Positions 29,825 to 37,747 of a DNA stretch of 64,000 nucleotides are shown here, piece by piece. The notes below the pieces were generated by a model. It did not search any database and had not been told where the DNA came from. It worked only from the letters and a program-made list of their open reading frames with translations. Position numbers and translations under genes: made by a program. Position 1 is the first letter of the stretch, and every line of letters starts with the position of its first letter. Source of the stretch: Pseudomonadota bacterium (lineage in GTDB: Bacteria; Pseudomonadota; Alphaproteobacteria; Rhizobiales; Methylopilaceae); contig JAEWFF010000022.1 in the NCBI GenBank assembly GCA_023388965.1, positions 1-64,000 on the forward strand, read 5' to 3'.

Positions 29825-32164
29825 TTAGAACTGATATGTGGCACTTACCCGGAAATTGCGTCCGGGCTGTGTGAAGTACTGTTTATTCGATGCGGTGATA
29901 TCGAGCGCATCCTCATAGTACAACTCATCGGTGATATTGAAGATGCCGGCCCGGATCGTCAGCCCTTCGACGGCTGCCGGCGACCACCATGCGGTGAGAT
30001 CGAGCAGCGCGTAGGAGGGCGTGGCTGATTGGGCATTCTCCAGATCGGAGCCTGGTGCCGGCGTCGTTGCCGGAGTTCCCGGTGTGAAGTTGCGCGATGC
30101 AGCGGCAGTGAGGATCAGATCCGCGCCCCAGGTTGCCTGCTCATAGCCGACACCGAGCACGACCTTGGCGGCCGGGATCGTATTCAGACCGACATCGAGG
30201 TCCATGTCCTCGCCTACATAGGCACCGAACTGCCCCCAGCCATGCCAGCCGGATTCATGCTTGTAATGGGCTTCCAACTCCGCGCCGTAGATTTGCACAT
30301 TTGCCCGGTTGATCGATCGGGTTATGCCCATCGGAAAATCGGCTGCATTATACCCCAGAGTCGCCAGAAACGCCGTTTCATCAGGCGTGTATGTGCACAT
30401 TCCCATCGCATTGCACGTACCGATTCCCTGATCGTCTATGAAGTTCTTGTAGCGATTATAGAAAAGTTTGATCGAGCCACCCCTGCGGGCATCGCCAACA
30501 AGAGCACCAATATCGAAACCGTTGCTTGTCTCTGCCTCGAGTTGATCGTTGCCTATCCGCAGATAGGTGCTGGTGCCGCCATAGGTCAGATAAAGTTCGT
30601 TGACGGTCGGCGCGCGGAATCCCTGTGCCCATTGTGCGAACAATGTAACGTTATCGGTCGCATCCGCTTCCACGCGCAGCTTCGGCGAAATGGCGCCGTC
30701 GCTCGATTCATCGGGCAGCCCGTTGGACGAATAGGCCTGGCTGCGTCCATACGCGTCCGTGTATTGCGGGCTCTGGCGATACCAGTCAAAACGCACACCC
30801 GGCGTCACCCGGACCGTGTCGTCGAGAAAGGCGATTTCATCCTGGACGAAAGCCGCGGCAGTGAGCCCTTCCACATCGGGCATATCGGACTGGTTTGAGT
30901 GCAGGAAGTTGCAGGGATTGAAGGGGCCGGGGAACGGACCAGGTCCGCAACTGTCCTGACCTTCGGAATATTGATGTGAGTCGCTGCCATAGACCTGAGC
31001 GCCGAAGCTGACCCGGTGCTCCGCCGATGCAGTGTCGATAATTTTCAGCGCGCTGCCGTTGACGCCGTAGACGTCGTATTCGCGCGTGTTGTTGCGTAGA
31101 TAATCGCCCGCCGGATTGGATAGTCGATTTGCGGTAAACCTGTCACCAAGTTCCTGCCGTTGCCAGAACAGCTTAGCTTCCGCCAGATCGAGCCAGCCGC
31201 CACCGTCATACCGGTAATCAAGGGACACGCGCGTTCGTTGATTTGTTTCCTCGTTATTGACGGTATTGAGGTCATACGTGGTGCCGCTTTGAGTTAGCGG
31301 TGTAACATTCGCTTCGCGGTTGAATCGTTCGCCCGTGAATCCGATCATATGCCCGCCATCGACGTAATGGCGCAGCTTCACAAGCAGATTTTCCTGATCG
31401 TAATCGGCTGGGTTCTTGATCGTGCGCGTGGAGCCGGGGCCGGGATTGGTTCCCATATTCTCCATTTCATGGCCGTCGCGATAGCCGCCCTGAACCATGA
31501 AGAACGTCTTGTCGATCCGTGCCGCCAGTGCCTGATCCACGCGCCAGCTGTCGTCGCGGCTATCGAAGCCGAATTTCGTAATGCCTCCGAAGTTTTCGCC
31601 CACCTTCAACAAATCTTCCGGTTCCAAGGTGCGGAAGCGGATGCCCCCACCGAGCATGCCGGACCCGAACACGCTAGAGTCCGAACCCTTTACGACGTCA
31701 ATCGCCGAAAGGGAGTCGAAGTCCACACTGGCCGGGCCGCCGGCGCTGCCGCTGGCTGCGCCGGTCCCCGGGTCGGCACCGCGGGCGCCATCGTCGAGAT
31801 AGGGCAATGGAATGCCGTCGATCGTTGTCAGCACGCGCTGGTTGCTCAAGCCTCGCACGTTGAAGCCACGAGAGGTTTCGCTGAACGATACGCCGGGCGT
31901 GATCTTGTTGATGTCCGTGGGGTTGCTGATCTGGCGTCGGTCCAGTTCCTGCCGATCCGCGCGCGTTGTGAGTACGGTCTGTTCTTCGGTCGCGGTGGCG
32001 GGTGCGTCGTCGCCATACTGCGCGCCGGTCGTCTTGCCCTGCTGACCTTCGATGTTGATCGTATCGAGCTCAATGCTCTGCGCTTCCTGCGCATGTAGGC
32101 CGGCTGTCGAAGCCAGCATGAGCGTGGCTGCGGCCGCGCTCGAAAACAGATAATTCCGGTACAT
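29825..32164 (-). CDS. hmuR: TonB-dependent haem/haemoprotein receptor
   Basis: An outer-membrane gated channel for haem uptake, 779 residues. A signal peptide ends near LHAQEA. A TonB-box-like stretch (IELDTINIEG) and a plug domain with PGVSFSETSRGFNVRGL and IDGIPLP follow, then a beta-barrel ending in the typical aromatic ATYQF. The TonB-dependent haem receptor FRAP box is at residues 516-519 (GFRAPTVNELY). The NPNL box is replaced by IGNDQLEAETS and I see no histidine between them. It is the first gene of the leftward operon and is divergent from hmuP. Confidence 0.93.
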   Translation of the reverse strand: MYRNYLFSSAAAATLMLASTAGLHAQEAQSIELDTINIEGQQGKTTGAQYGDDAPATATEEQTVLTTRADRQELDRRQISNPTDINKITPGVSFSETSRGFNVRGLSNQRVLTTIDGIPLPYLDDGARGADPGTGAASGSAGGPASVDFDSLSAIDVVKGSDSSVFGSGMLGGGIRFRTLEPEDLLKVGENFGGITKFGFDSRDDSWRVDQALAARIDKTFFMVQGGYRDGHEMENMGTNPGPGSTRTIKNPADYDQENLLVKLRHYVDGGHMIGFTGERFNREANVTPLTQSGTTYDLNTVNNEETNQRTRVSLDYRYDGGGWLDLAEAKLFWQRQELGDRFTANRLSNPAGDYLRNNTREYDVYGVNGSALKIIDTASAEHRVSFGAQVYGSDSHQYSEGQDSCGPGPFPGPFNPCNFLHSNQSDMPDVEGLTAAAFVQDEIAFLDDTVRVTPGVRFDWYRQSPQYTDAYGRSQAYSSNGLPDESSDGAISPKLRVEADATDNVTLFAQWAQGFRAPTVNELYLTYGGTSTYLRIGNDQLEAETSNGFDIGALVGDARRGGSIKLFYNRYKNFIDDQGIGTCNAMGMCTYTPDETAFLATLGYNAADFPMGITRSINRANVQIYGAELEAHYKHESGWHGWGQFGAYVGEDMDLDVGLNTIPAAKVVLGVGYEQATWGADLILTAAASRNFTPGTPATTPAPGSDLENAQSATPSYALLDLTAWWSPAAVEGLTIRAGIFNITDELYYEDALDITASNKQYFTQPGRNFRVSATYQF

Positions 32165-32306
32165 ACCTGAAACCCCCAGCCCATTGGTCCCGTTGGGAAT
32201 GGCTGCGCTGGCTGGGTCGGGTCTCGCCGGAACCTGGCTTGCTTACGCCTACTCGGACGCTGCAGGAGAATCCCGCAACGCTTCTGTTGACGGCTCTACT
32301 TAAAAA

Positions 32307-32321
32307 TGACAAGGCAAGTCA
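32307..32321. promoter_or_regulatory. Iron-responsive operator, TGA-N9-TCA (RirA type)
   Basis: TGACAAGGCAAGTCA matches the TGA-N9-TCA pattern described for the iron-responsive operator bound by RirA in rhizobia. It lies in the 203-base divergent region between hmuR and hmuP. On the leftward strand a TTGACT (32317-32322) overlaps it and could be the -35 box of the hmuR promoter, with only a weak -10 (TAGAGC). Repression of both arms under iron sufficiency is the natural reading. No database check was made. Confidence 0.65.
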
Positions 32322-32344
32322 AACGAATTTGCGAGTACTTCGTA

Positions 32345-32363
32345 ACTTTAAAAGTAGTATAAT
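32345..32363 (+). promoter_or_regulatory. Possible hmuP -10 box with overlapping inverted repeat
   Basis: ACTTTAAAAGT (32345-32355) is a small perfect inverted repeat, itself inside TACTT/AAGTA arms (32336-32340 and 32352-32356). A perfect TATAAT follows at 32358-32363, only four bases before the hmuP ATG. If it is the -10 box, the hmuP message would be leaderless or start inside the gene. The -35 position (GTACTT) is poor. Evidence is suggestive only. Confidence 0.35.
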
Positions 32364-32367
32364 TCCA

Positions 32368-32574
32368 ATGAACAAGAATAACACAGTAGATCGATTCCAA
32401 ACTGGAAGTAACGACACCGCTCCCGATCAAGGACAACCTGTCGCAGGCGTGCCTAAACGTGTTTTTGAGAGCGACGATTTGTTTGGATCGCAAACTGAAA
32501 TCGGAATTTTACACCAAGGTTCGATGTATCGTCTTCGCGTTACACGCGGCGGCAAACTGATCCTGAACAAATAA
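32368..32574 (+). CDS. hmuP: Haemin uptake protein HemP/HmuP
   Basis: HmuP is a small protein needed for full expression of haem receptor genes in rhizobia and Bradyrhizobium. The 68-residue product ends with the family core RVFESDDLFGS, EIGILHQGSMYRLRVT and GGKLILNK. The ATG at 32368 has no Shine-Dalgarno sequence; TTG codons upstream are in frame. By hand count the gene is about 45% G+C, well below its neighbours, and uses many AAT, CAA, ATT and TTT codons. It heads the hmuPTUV operon. Confidence 0.88.
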   Translation: MNKNNTVDRFQTGSNDTAPDQGQPVAGVPKRVFESDDLFGSQTEIGILHQGSMYRLRVTRGGKLILNK

Positions 32575-32602
32575 GCTGCCACCGGCCGAGGAGTGCCTTC
32601 GC

Positions 32603-33478
32603 GTGACCCGCTTTCCATTGTCTCTCATCTTCTCGCTGATCGGTTCTGCCGTATTGACGCTCGGCGCGGCGGCTCAGGAGCAGCCGCAAAAGATCGTTTC
32701 CATCGGCGGCGGCGTGACCGAAACGCTCTATGCACTGGGCGCGCAGGACCGTATCGTGGCCGTCGATACGACGAGCCTCTATCCGCAAGAGGCGCTCGAG
32801 ACGAAGCCGAATGTGGGCTATATGCGCGCTCTGTCGGCCGAGGGCGTTCTGGCGCTGTCGCCCGATCTCATACTTATGGACGGTGCCGCCGGGCCGCCCG
32901 AGGCGCTCGAGCTTCTCGACCAGGCGAAGATCCGCGTCGTGCAGGTGCCGTCGGGTCATAGCGCCACCGAACTGCCGGAAAAGATTCGCCGGATCGCCGC
33001 CGCCGCCGGCAAAACGGAGGAGGGCGCAAAGCTCGCCTCCGAGGTCGAGACGGAACTGACCGGGCTCGAAAAGGATTTGCAGCGTGTAACGACGAAGAAG
33101 CGCGTGCTCTTCATCCTGTCGCTCACGGACGGACGCCCGATGGCCGCCGGAACCGACACCGGCGCCGACACCATCATCCGTATGGCGGGCGCCGAGAACG
33201 TCTTTGCCGAGGTCAAGGGCTACAAGACGATTTCGCCGGAAGCCGCCGCCGCGCTGCAGCCGGATGCGATCCTGATGATCACCCGTTCCGGCATGCCGGA
33301 AGAGGGTAAGGACATTCTCAAGGAGCCTGCTTTCGTCGAGACGCCTGCTGCCAAGGCCGGCGCCTTCATCAAGATGGACAGCCTGTTCCTGCTCGGCTTC
33401 GGCCCGCGCACGGCGCAGGCGGCGCGCGATCTGGCGGCACAGCTCTATCCCGATCTCGGCCTGAAGGCGGTGCCGTGA
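32603..33478 (+). CDS. hmuT: Haemin ABC transporter, periplasmic binding protein
   Basis: HmuT captures haem in the periplasm and delivers it to HmuUV. The 291-residue product starts at a GTG (GAGGAG about nine bases upstream) and has a signal peptide ending GAAAQE. Two binding-protein lobes follow, with IVSIGGGVTETLYALGAQDRIVAVDTT, the conserved tyrosine in DTTSLYP, NVGYMRALSAEGVLALSPDLIL and the GFGPRTAQAARDLA C-terminal helix. It is 28 bases after hmuP and overlaps hmuU by four bases. Confidence 0.94.
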   Translation: MTRFPLSLIFSLIGSAVLTLGAAAQEQPQKIVSIGGGVTETLYALGAQDRIVAVDTTSLYPQEALETKPNVGYMRALSAEGVLALSPDLILMDGAAGPPEALELLDQAKIRVVQVPSGHSATELPEKIRRIAAAAGKTEEGAKLASEVETELTGLEKDLQRVTTKKRVLFILSLTDGRPMAAGTDTGADTIIRMAGAENVFAEVKGYKTISPEAAAALQPDAILMITRSGMPEEGKDILKEPAFVETPAAKAGAFIKMDSLFLLGFGPRTAQAARDLAAQLYPDLGLKAVP

Positions 33479-34560
33479 GCGTGACAAGCGAAGCCTTGAA
33501 AGCGGGCGCGATCGAGGGCGATCGGTCCCGGACGGCGGCTTTGGCCATTGCGTGCCTTGCCGTCGCGCTCGTCGCCGTCAGTGTCGTGTCGCTCGGTGTC
33601 GGCCCGGCCGGCATTCCAGTGCGCGATGTGTTGAAGATTCTCATCGCCGGGCCGGACGCCACCGATATTCCGGCCGGCGACGTTCTGATCGTCTGGCAGA
33701 TCCGCATGCCGCGCGTTCTGCTCGGCACGCTGATCGGCGCCTCGCTCGCGGTCGGCGGGGCGGTCATGCAGGGGCTTTTCCGCAATCCGCTGGCCGATCC
33801 CGGCCTTGTCGGCGTGTCGTCCGGCGCGGCGCTTGCCGCGGTGTCGACCATCGTGCTCGGCCCGGGTCTGCTTGCGCCTTTCGTCGCCGTCACCGGCATC
33901 TTCTCGCTGCCGCTGGCCGCGTTCTTCGGCGGCCTCATATCGACGGTCACGCTCTATGGCATCGCGACCCGGCGCGGCCGTACATCGGTCGCCACCATGC
34001 TGCTCGCGGGTATTGCGCTCGGTGCATTCGCCGGCGCGGCGACGGGGCTGCTCGTCTACATCGCCAACGACCAGCAATTGCGCGAACTCACATTCTGGTC
34101 GCTCGGCGCGCTCAGCGGTTCGTCCTGGACGAAGTTCTGGGCCAGCGGGCCGATCCTCGCCTTCATCCTGATCGCCGCGCCCATTCTCGGCCGCGGTCTG
34201 AACGCCATCGTGCTCGGCGAGGCCGAGGCGTTCCATCTCGGCGTCAATGTGCAGCGGCTGAAGAAGCTCGCCGTTTTCCTTGTCGCGGCGGCGACCGGCG
34301 CGGCCGTGGCCGTCAGCGGCGTCATCGGCTTTGTCGGCATCGTCGTGCCGCATCTTCTGCGTCTTGCCATCGGCGCGGATCATCGTGCGCTGCTTCCGGC
34401 CAGCGCGCTGCTCGGCGCGATCCTGCTTCTGTGTGCGGACATGTTCGCACGTACCGTGGTCGCGCCCGCCGAGCTTCCCATCGGTATCGTTACCGCCGCC
34501 CTCGGCGCGCCGTTCTTTCTCTGGATGCTGCTGCGCAATCGCGGCTTCGTGGATATGTGA
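33475..34560 (+). CDS. hmuU: Haemin ABC transporter, permease
   Basis: The 361-residue inner-membrane permease belongs to the FecCD/BtuC family. It has about ten helices and the family motifs WQIRMPRVLLGTLIGASLAVGGAVMQGLFRNPLADPGLVGVSSGAAL, LGALSGSSWTKFW and the FVGIVVPHLLRL ATPase-coupling segment. The GTG start overlaps the hmuT stop (GTGA), indicating coupled translation. hmuV follows after two bases. Confidence 0.95.
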   Translation: MSVTSEALKAGAIEGDRSRTAALAIACLAVALVAVSVVSLGVGPAGIPVRDVLKILIAGPDATDIPAGDVLIVWQIRMPRVLLGTLIGASLAVGGAVMQGLFRNPLADPGLVGVSSGAALAAVSTIVLGPGLLAPFVAVTGIFSLPLAAFFGGLISTVTLYGIATRRGRTSVATMLLAGIALGAFAGAATGLLVYIANDQQLRELTFWSLGALSGSSWTKFWASGPILAFILIAAPILGRGLNAIVLGEAEAFHLGVNVQRLKKLAVFLVAAATGAAVAVSGVIGFVGIVVPHLLRLAIGADHRALLPASALLGAILLLCADMFARTVVAPAELPIGIVTAALGAPFFLWMLLRNRGFVDM

Positions 34561-34562
34561 CG

Positions 34563-35354
34563 ATGTTCGAAGTCAGGGACGCCACGCTCAGGATCGGCTC
34601 GCGCGCCATTCTCAAACGCGTTTCGGCGCGGATGGAGCCGGGCCGCCTGACCATCGTCGCCGGTCCGAACGGCGCCGGCAAATCCACATTGCTGAAGGTC
34701 ATGACCGGCGAGCTGAAGCCGCAGGAGGGCGCGGTCACATTCGAGGGGCAACCGGTCGCCGCCATGCCGGCGCATCGGCTTGCGGGCCGCCGCGCCGTGC
34801 TGCCGCAAAGTTCGCAGCTTGCCTTCCCCTTCACCGTTCTCGAAGTCGTGCGTCTTGGCCTGCAAAACCGTGCCGGCCTGGCTCCGGCCGCGCGCCGCAT
34901 GGCGCCGGTACATGCGCTGGAGAAGGTCGACCTGCACAGTTTCGCCGGCCGGCGTTATCAGGAATTGTCCGGAGGCGAGCAGCAGCGCGTCCATCTTGCC
35001 CGTGTCATGTGCCAGATCGGCGAGCCGGTCATGGACGGCAAGCCGCAATATCTTTTCCTCGATGAGCCGACCTCGAGTCTGGACATCCGCCACCAGATCG
35101 AAACGCTGGACATTGCCCGCCGTTTCGCGCGCGACGGCGGCGGCGTTCTCGCCATCCTGCACGATCTCAATCTGGCGGCGGCGTTCGCCGATCATCTGAT
35201 CGTCATGCATCAGGGCGAGGTGGCGGCCGAGGGCACGCCGCGGGAGGTCATTTCGGATGCGCTGATCGAGCGCGTGTTCGGCGTTCGCCTGCGGGTTGGC
35301 CAGCCGCCGCGCGACGGCATTCCCTTCATCCTGCCGCAATCGCTCGCCGGCTGA
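34563..35354 (+). CDS. hmuV: Haemin ABC transporter, ATP-binding protein
   Basis: HmuV powers haem import. The ATG at 34563 gives 263 residues. Walker A is GPNGAGKST near residue 35, the Q loop lies in LPQSSQLAFPF, the signature is LSGGEQQRVHLARV near residue 138, Walker B is YLFLDEPTSSLD and the switch histidine is in ILHDLN. The open frame upstream is the out-of-frame reading of hmuU. It is the last gene of the rightward haem operon. Confidence 0.95.
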   Translation: MFEVRDATLRIGSRAILKRVSARMEPGRLTIVAGPNGAGKSTLLKVMTGELKPQEGAVTFEGQPVAAMPAHRLAGRRAVLPQSSQLAFPFTVLEVVRLGLQNRAGLAPAARRMAPVHALEKVDLHSFAGRRYQELSGGEQQRVHLARVMCQIGEPVMDGKPQYLFLDEPTSSLDIRHQIETLDIARRFARDGGGVLAILHDLNLAAAFADHLIVMHQGEVAAEGTPREVISDALIERVFGVRLRVGQPPRDGIPFILPQSLAG

Positions 35355-35390
35355 TGCGGCTTGTCCGCTGCCCTGCCGTGCGCTAATTTT

Positions 35391-35416
35391 GCGGCGGGCC
35401 GGATACAGCCCGCCGC
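35391..35416 (+). other. Stem-loop after hmuV
   Basis: A 9-bp perfect stem GCGGCGGGC/GCCCGCCGC (35391-35399 and 35408-35416) with an 8-base loop, 36 bases after the hmuV stop. No T tract follows, so it may be a Rho-linked 3' end or an mRNA stabiliser. The rest of the 169-base gap before the next gene shows nothing else. Confidence 0.5.
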
Positions 35417-35523
35417 TCGCGCCCGTATGGGCATGGTGAATGTATTCTTTCTCGACGGCCTGTCCCTCTCATCGGCGGACGTGTCGGCAATGCGGGCGTT
35501 GACCGGAAGTTCCGCCATGAGGA

Positions 35524-36084
35524 ATGGATAGGTTCATCATGCGCACATTCATGAACGCCAAGGCGATGGCGAAGACGCTCGAATCCGCGCTCGCCGCCCG
35601 CAATGTCGATCTGCCGCACAGCGCGGCGCTGGAGATCGTGGCCGCCCAGTTCGGCTGTACGGACTGGAACGTGCTTGCCGCCCGGATCGCCGCGGAGCAG
35701 CGAACCGGGGAGGGGCCGGTCGAAATCTCGCCTGCCATCCCGATCATGCGCATCTTCGACGAGGAAAAGGCGCGCGACTTTTATTGCGGCTTTCTCGGCT
35801 TCGACGTGGATTGGGAGCACCGCTTCGCGCCGGGACTCCCGCTTTATTGCCAGATCGTCCGTTCGGGCGCCAAGCTGCATCTCAGCGGCCATCATGGCGA
35901 CGCGACGCCCGGCTCGACCGCCTTCGTGCCGATGACCGGCATCGAAAGCTTTCACCGCGAACTGCGCGAAAAGCGCTACCCGAACATGAACCCCGGGCTG
36001 GAAAAGGTGGATTGGGGGCTGGAGGTCACGGTCATCGATCCCTTCGGCAACCGCCTGCGCTTCTGCGAGCAGCGGCACGCCTGA
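35524..36084 (+). CDS. Glyoxalase-superfamily protein with N-terminal helical domain
   Basis: A 186-residue protein in two parts. Residues 6-60 form a helical region (AKAMAKTLESALAAR and HSAALEIVAAQFGCTDWNVLAARIA) that recurs in a family of glyoxalase-superfamily proteins. Residues 73-183 are a VOC (glyoxalase/bleomycin resistance) domain with IPIMRIFDEEKARDFYCGFLGFDVDWEH and VIDPFGNRLRFCEQ. Paired VOC modules normally bind metal or a drug; ligand unknown. The second methionine (MRTFMNAK) is an alternative start. Confidence 0.8.
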   Translation: MDRFIMRTFMNAKAMAKTLESALAARNVDLPHSAALEIVAAQFGCTDWNVLAARIAAEQRTGEGPVEISPAIPIMRIFDEEKARDFYCGFLGFDVDWEHRFAPGLPLYCQIVRSGAKLHLSGHHGDATPGSTAFVPMTGIESFHRELREKRYPNMNPGLEKVDWGLEVTVIDPFGNRLRFCEQRHA

Positions 36085-36177
36085 CATCTTCCGGGAATGG
36101 CCGTCTCGATAGTCATTGCCCCTTTTGAAGACTCGGCTACAAGGGCCTGACTTTCAGCGCTTTTGTTCGGAGCCACG

Positions 36178-37590
36178 ATGGCCGAGCCGGACGTTCCCAA
36201 CGCGGCCGGGCCGCATCCCGCTCCCCCGGCGCCGGAGGGAGACGGCGCGGTCACGTCCGCGCTCACCGAGGCCGTCCGCGAAGCCATCCGGACGGGCGAT
36301 TCCGAACGCCTGCGCGCTCTGGTCGGCGATCTCCACGAAGCCGACCAGGGCGAGCTTCTCCAGGCGCTGGAAGCGGAACTGCGCCCCGGCCTGATCGAGC
36401 TTCTGGGCGACGACTTCCATTTCGCGGCCCTGACGGAGGTGGACGAGTCGGTCCGCCTCGAAGTCCTCGAAACGCTTCCGACGGAGATCGTGGTCGAGGG
36501 ACTCCGCGAGCTCGAATCCGACGACGCCGTCTACATTCTCGAAGATCTGCCGCACAGCGAGCAGCAGCTCATTCTCGAGCTTCTGCCCTTGCCCGAACGG
36601 GCGGCCCTGACGCGCAGCCTGGATTTCCCGGAAGAGTCCGCCGGGCGGCGCATGCAGACCGATTTCATCGCCGTGCCGCCGTTCTGGACGGTCGGCCGGA
36701 CGGTGGATTATCTGCGCGAAATAAAGGACGCGCCCGAGACCTTCTACGAGGTCTATGTCATCGATCCGGGCTTCAAGCTGCTCGGTACCGTGGCGCTCAA
36801 CAAGCTCCTGCGCGCTCCGCGCGAGGCGCGCCTCGAAAGCGTGCTCGATGACGAGGTGCGGGAGATCGAGGGCACGGAAGATCAGGAGGAGGCGGGCCGC
36901 GTCTTTCAGCGCTACAATCTCGTCTCCGCCCCGGTCGTGGACGATTCCGGGCGTCTTGTCGGCGTATTGACGATTGACGACATCGTCGATGTCATCAATC
37001 AGGAGGCGGACGAAGACATCAAGGCGCTCGCCGGCGTTTTCGGCGACGAGGAATTGTCGGACAAGGTTGTCCAGACGGCGCGCTCGCGCTTTCCATGGCT
37101 CCTGATGAATCTCGGCACAGCCGGCATCGCCGCGAGCGTCATCGGCTTTTTCGAAGGCACGATCGAGCAGATGGTTGCGCTCGCGATTCTCATGCCCATC
37201 GTCGCCTCGATGGGCGGCAATGCCGGAACCCAGGCCATGACCGTCACCGTGCGCGCCATTGCCATGCGCGAGATCGGCGCGCGCAATATGCGCCGCATGG
37301 TCACGCGCGAGGTCCTGGTCGGTGCGGTCAACGGGGTCTCGCTGGCCATCGTGCTCGGCATCGGCGCGGGCCTGTTCTTCCGCAATCCGCAGCTCGGCGC
37401 CGTCATCGCCACGGCCCTGATCGTCAACATGATCGTGGCCGGGTTTTTCGGCACGCTGATCCCGCTCACCGTGAACAGGCTGAAACTCGACCCGGCGGTG
37501 GCCTCCGCCGTCTTCGTCACCACCGTCACCGATGTCGTTGGTTTCTTTTCGTTTTTAGGTCTGTCCGCGTGGTGGTTCGGGCTCTGGTAA
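36178..37590 (+). CDS. mgtE: Magnesium transporter MgtE
   Basis: MgtE is a magnesium-gated channel. The ATG at 36178, with GGAG six bases upstream, gives 470 residues. An N-terminal helical domain holds LEVLETLPTEIVVEGLRELESDDAVYILEDLP. A CBS pair follows (DFIAVPPFWTVGRTVDYLRE and LVSAPVVDDSGRLVGVLTIDDIVDVI), then five membrane helices with MGGNAGTQAMTVTVRAIA. No magnesium riboswitch is evident in the 93 bases upstream. Confidence 0.95.
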   Translation: MAEPDVPNAAGPHPAPPAPEGDGAVTSALTEAVREAIRTGDSERLRALVGDLHEADQGELLQALEAELRPGLIELLGDDFHFAALTEVDESVRLEVLETLPTEIVVEGLRELESDDAVYILEDLPHSEQQLILELLPLPERAALTRSLDFPEESAGRRMQTDFIAVPPFWTVGRTVDYLREIKDAPETFYEVYVIDPGFKLLGTVALNKLLRAPREARLESVLDDEVREIEGTEDQEEAGRVFQRYNLVSAPVVDDSGRLVGVLTIDDIVDVINQEADEDIKALAGVFGDEELSDKVVQTARSRFPWLLMNLGTAGIAASVIGFFEGTIEQMVALAILMPIVASMGGNAGTQAMTVTVRAIAMREIGARNMRRMVTREVLVGAVNGVSLAIVLGIGAGLFFRNPQLGAVIATALIVNMIVAGFFGTLIPLTVNRLKLDPAVASAVFVTTVTDVVGFFSFLGLSAWWFGLW

Positions 37591-37747
37591 GCCTGCATTC
37601 GGCGCATGGCGGAGGCCCGGTGTCCGCATTGCGCGCGCCTTAGGCCGGGAGTATATCGGCGCGCCTTCCGGCGGCGAACCTTCCACGGCCGTGCCGCGTT
37701 CTGAAGGTGCAGGCGCCGCTTTCGGCCGCCACGGGCCAAGGCCTTCC

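Noticed and set aside
36085..36177. Possible magnesium M-box before mgtE.
   Set aside because: The gap is 93 bases, too short for the roughly 160-base element, and shows no matching blocks.
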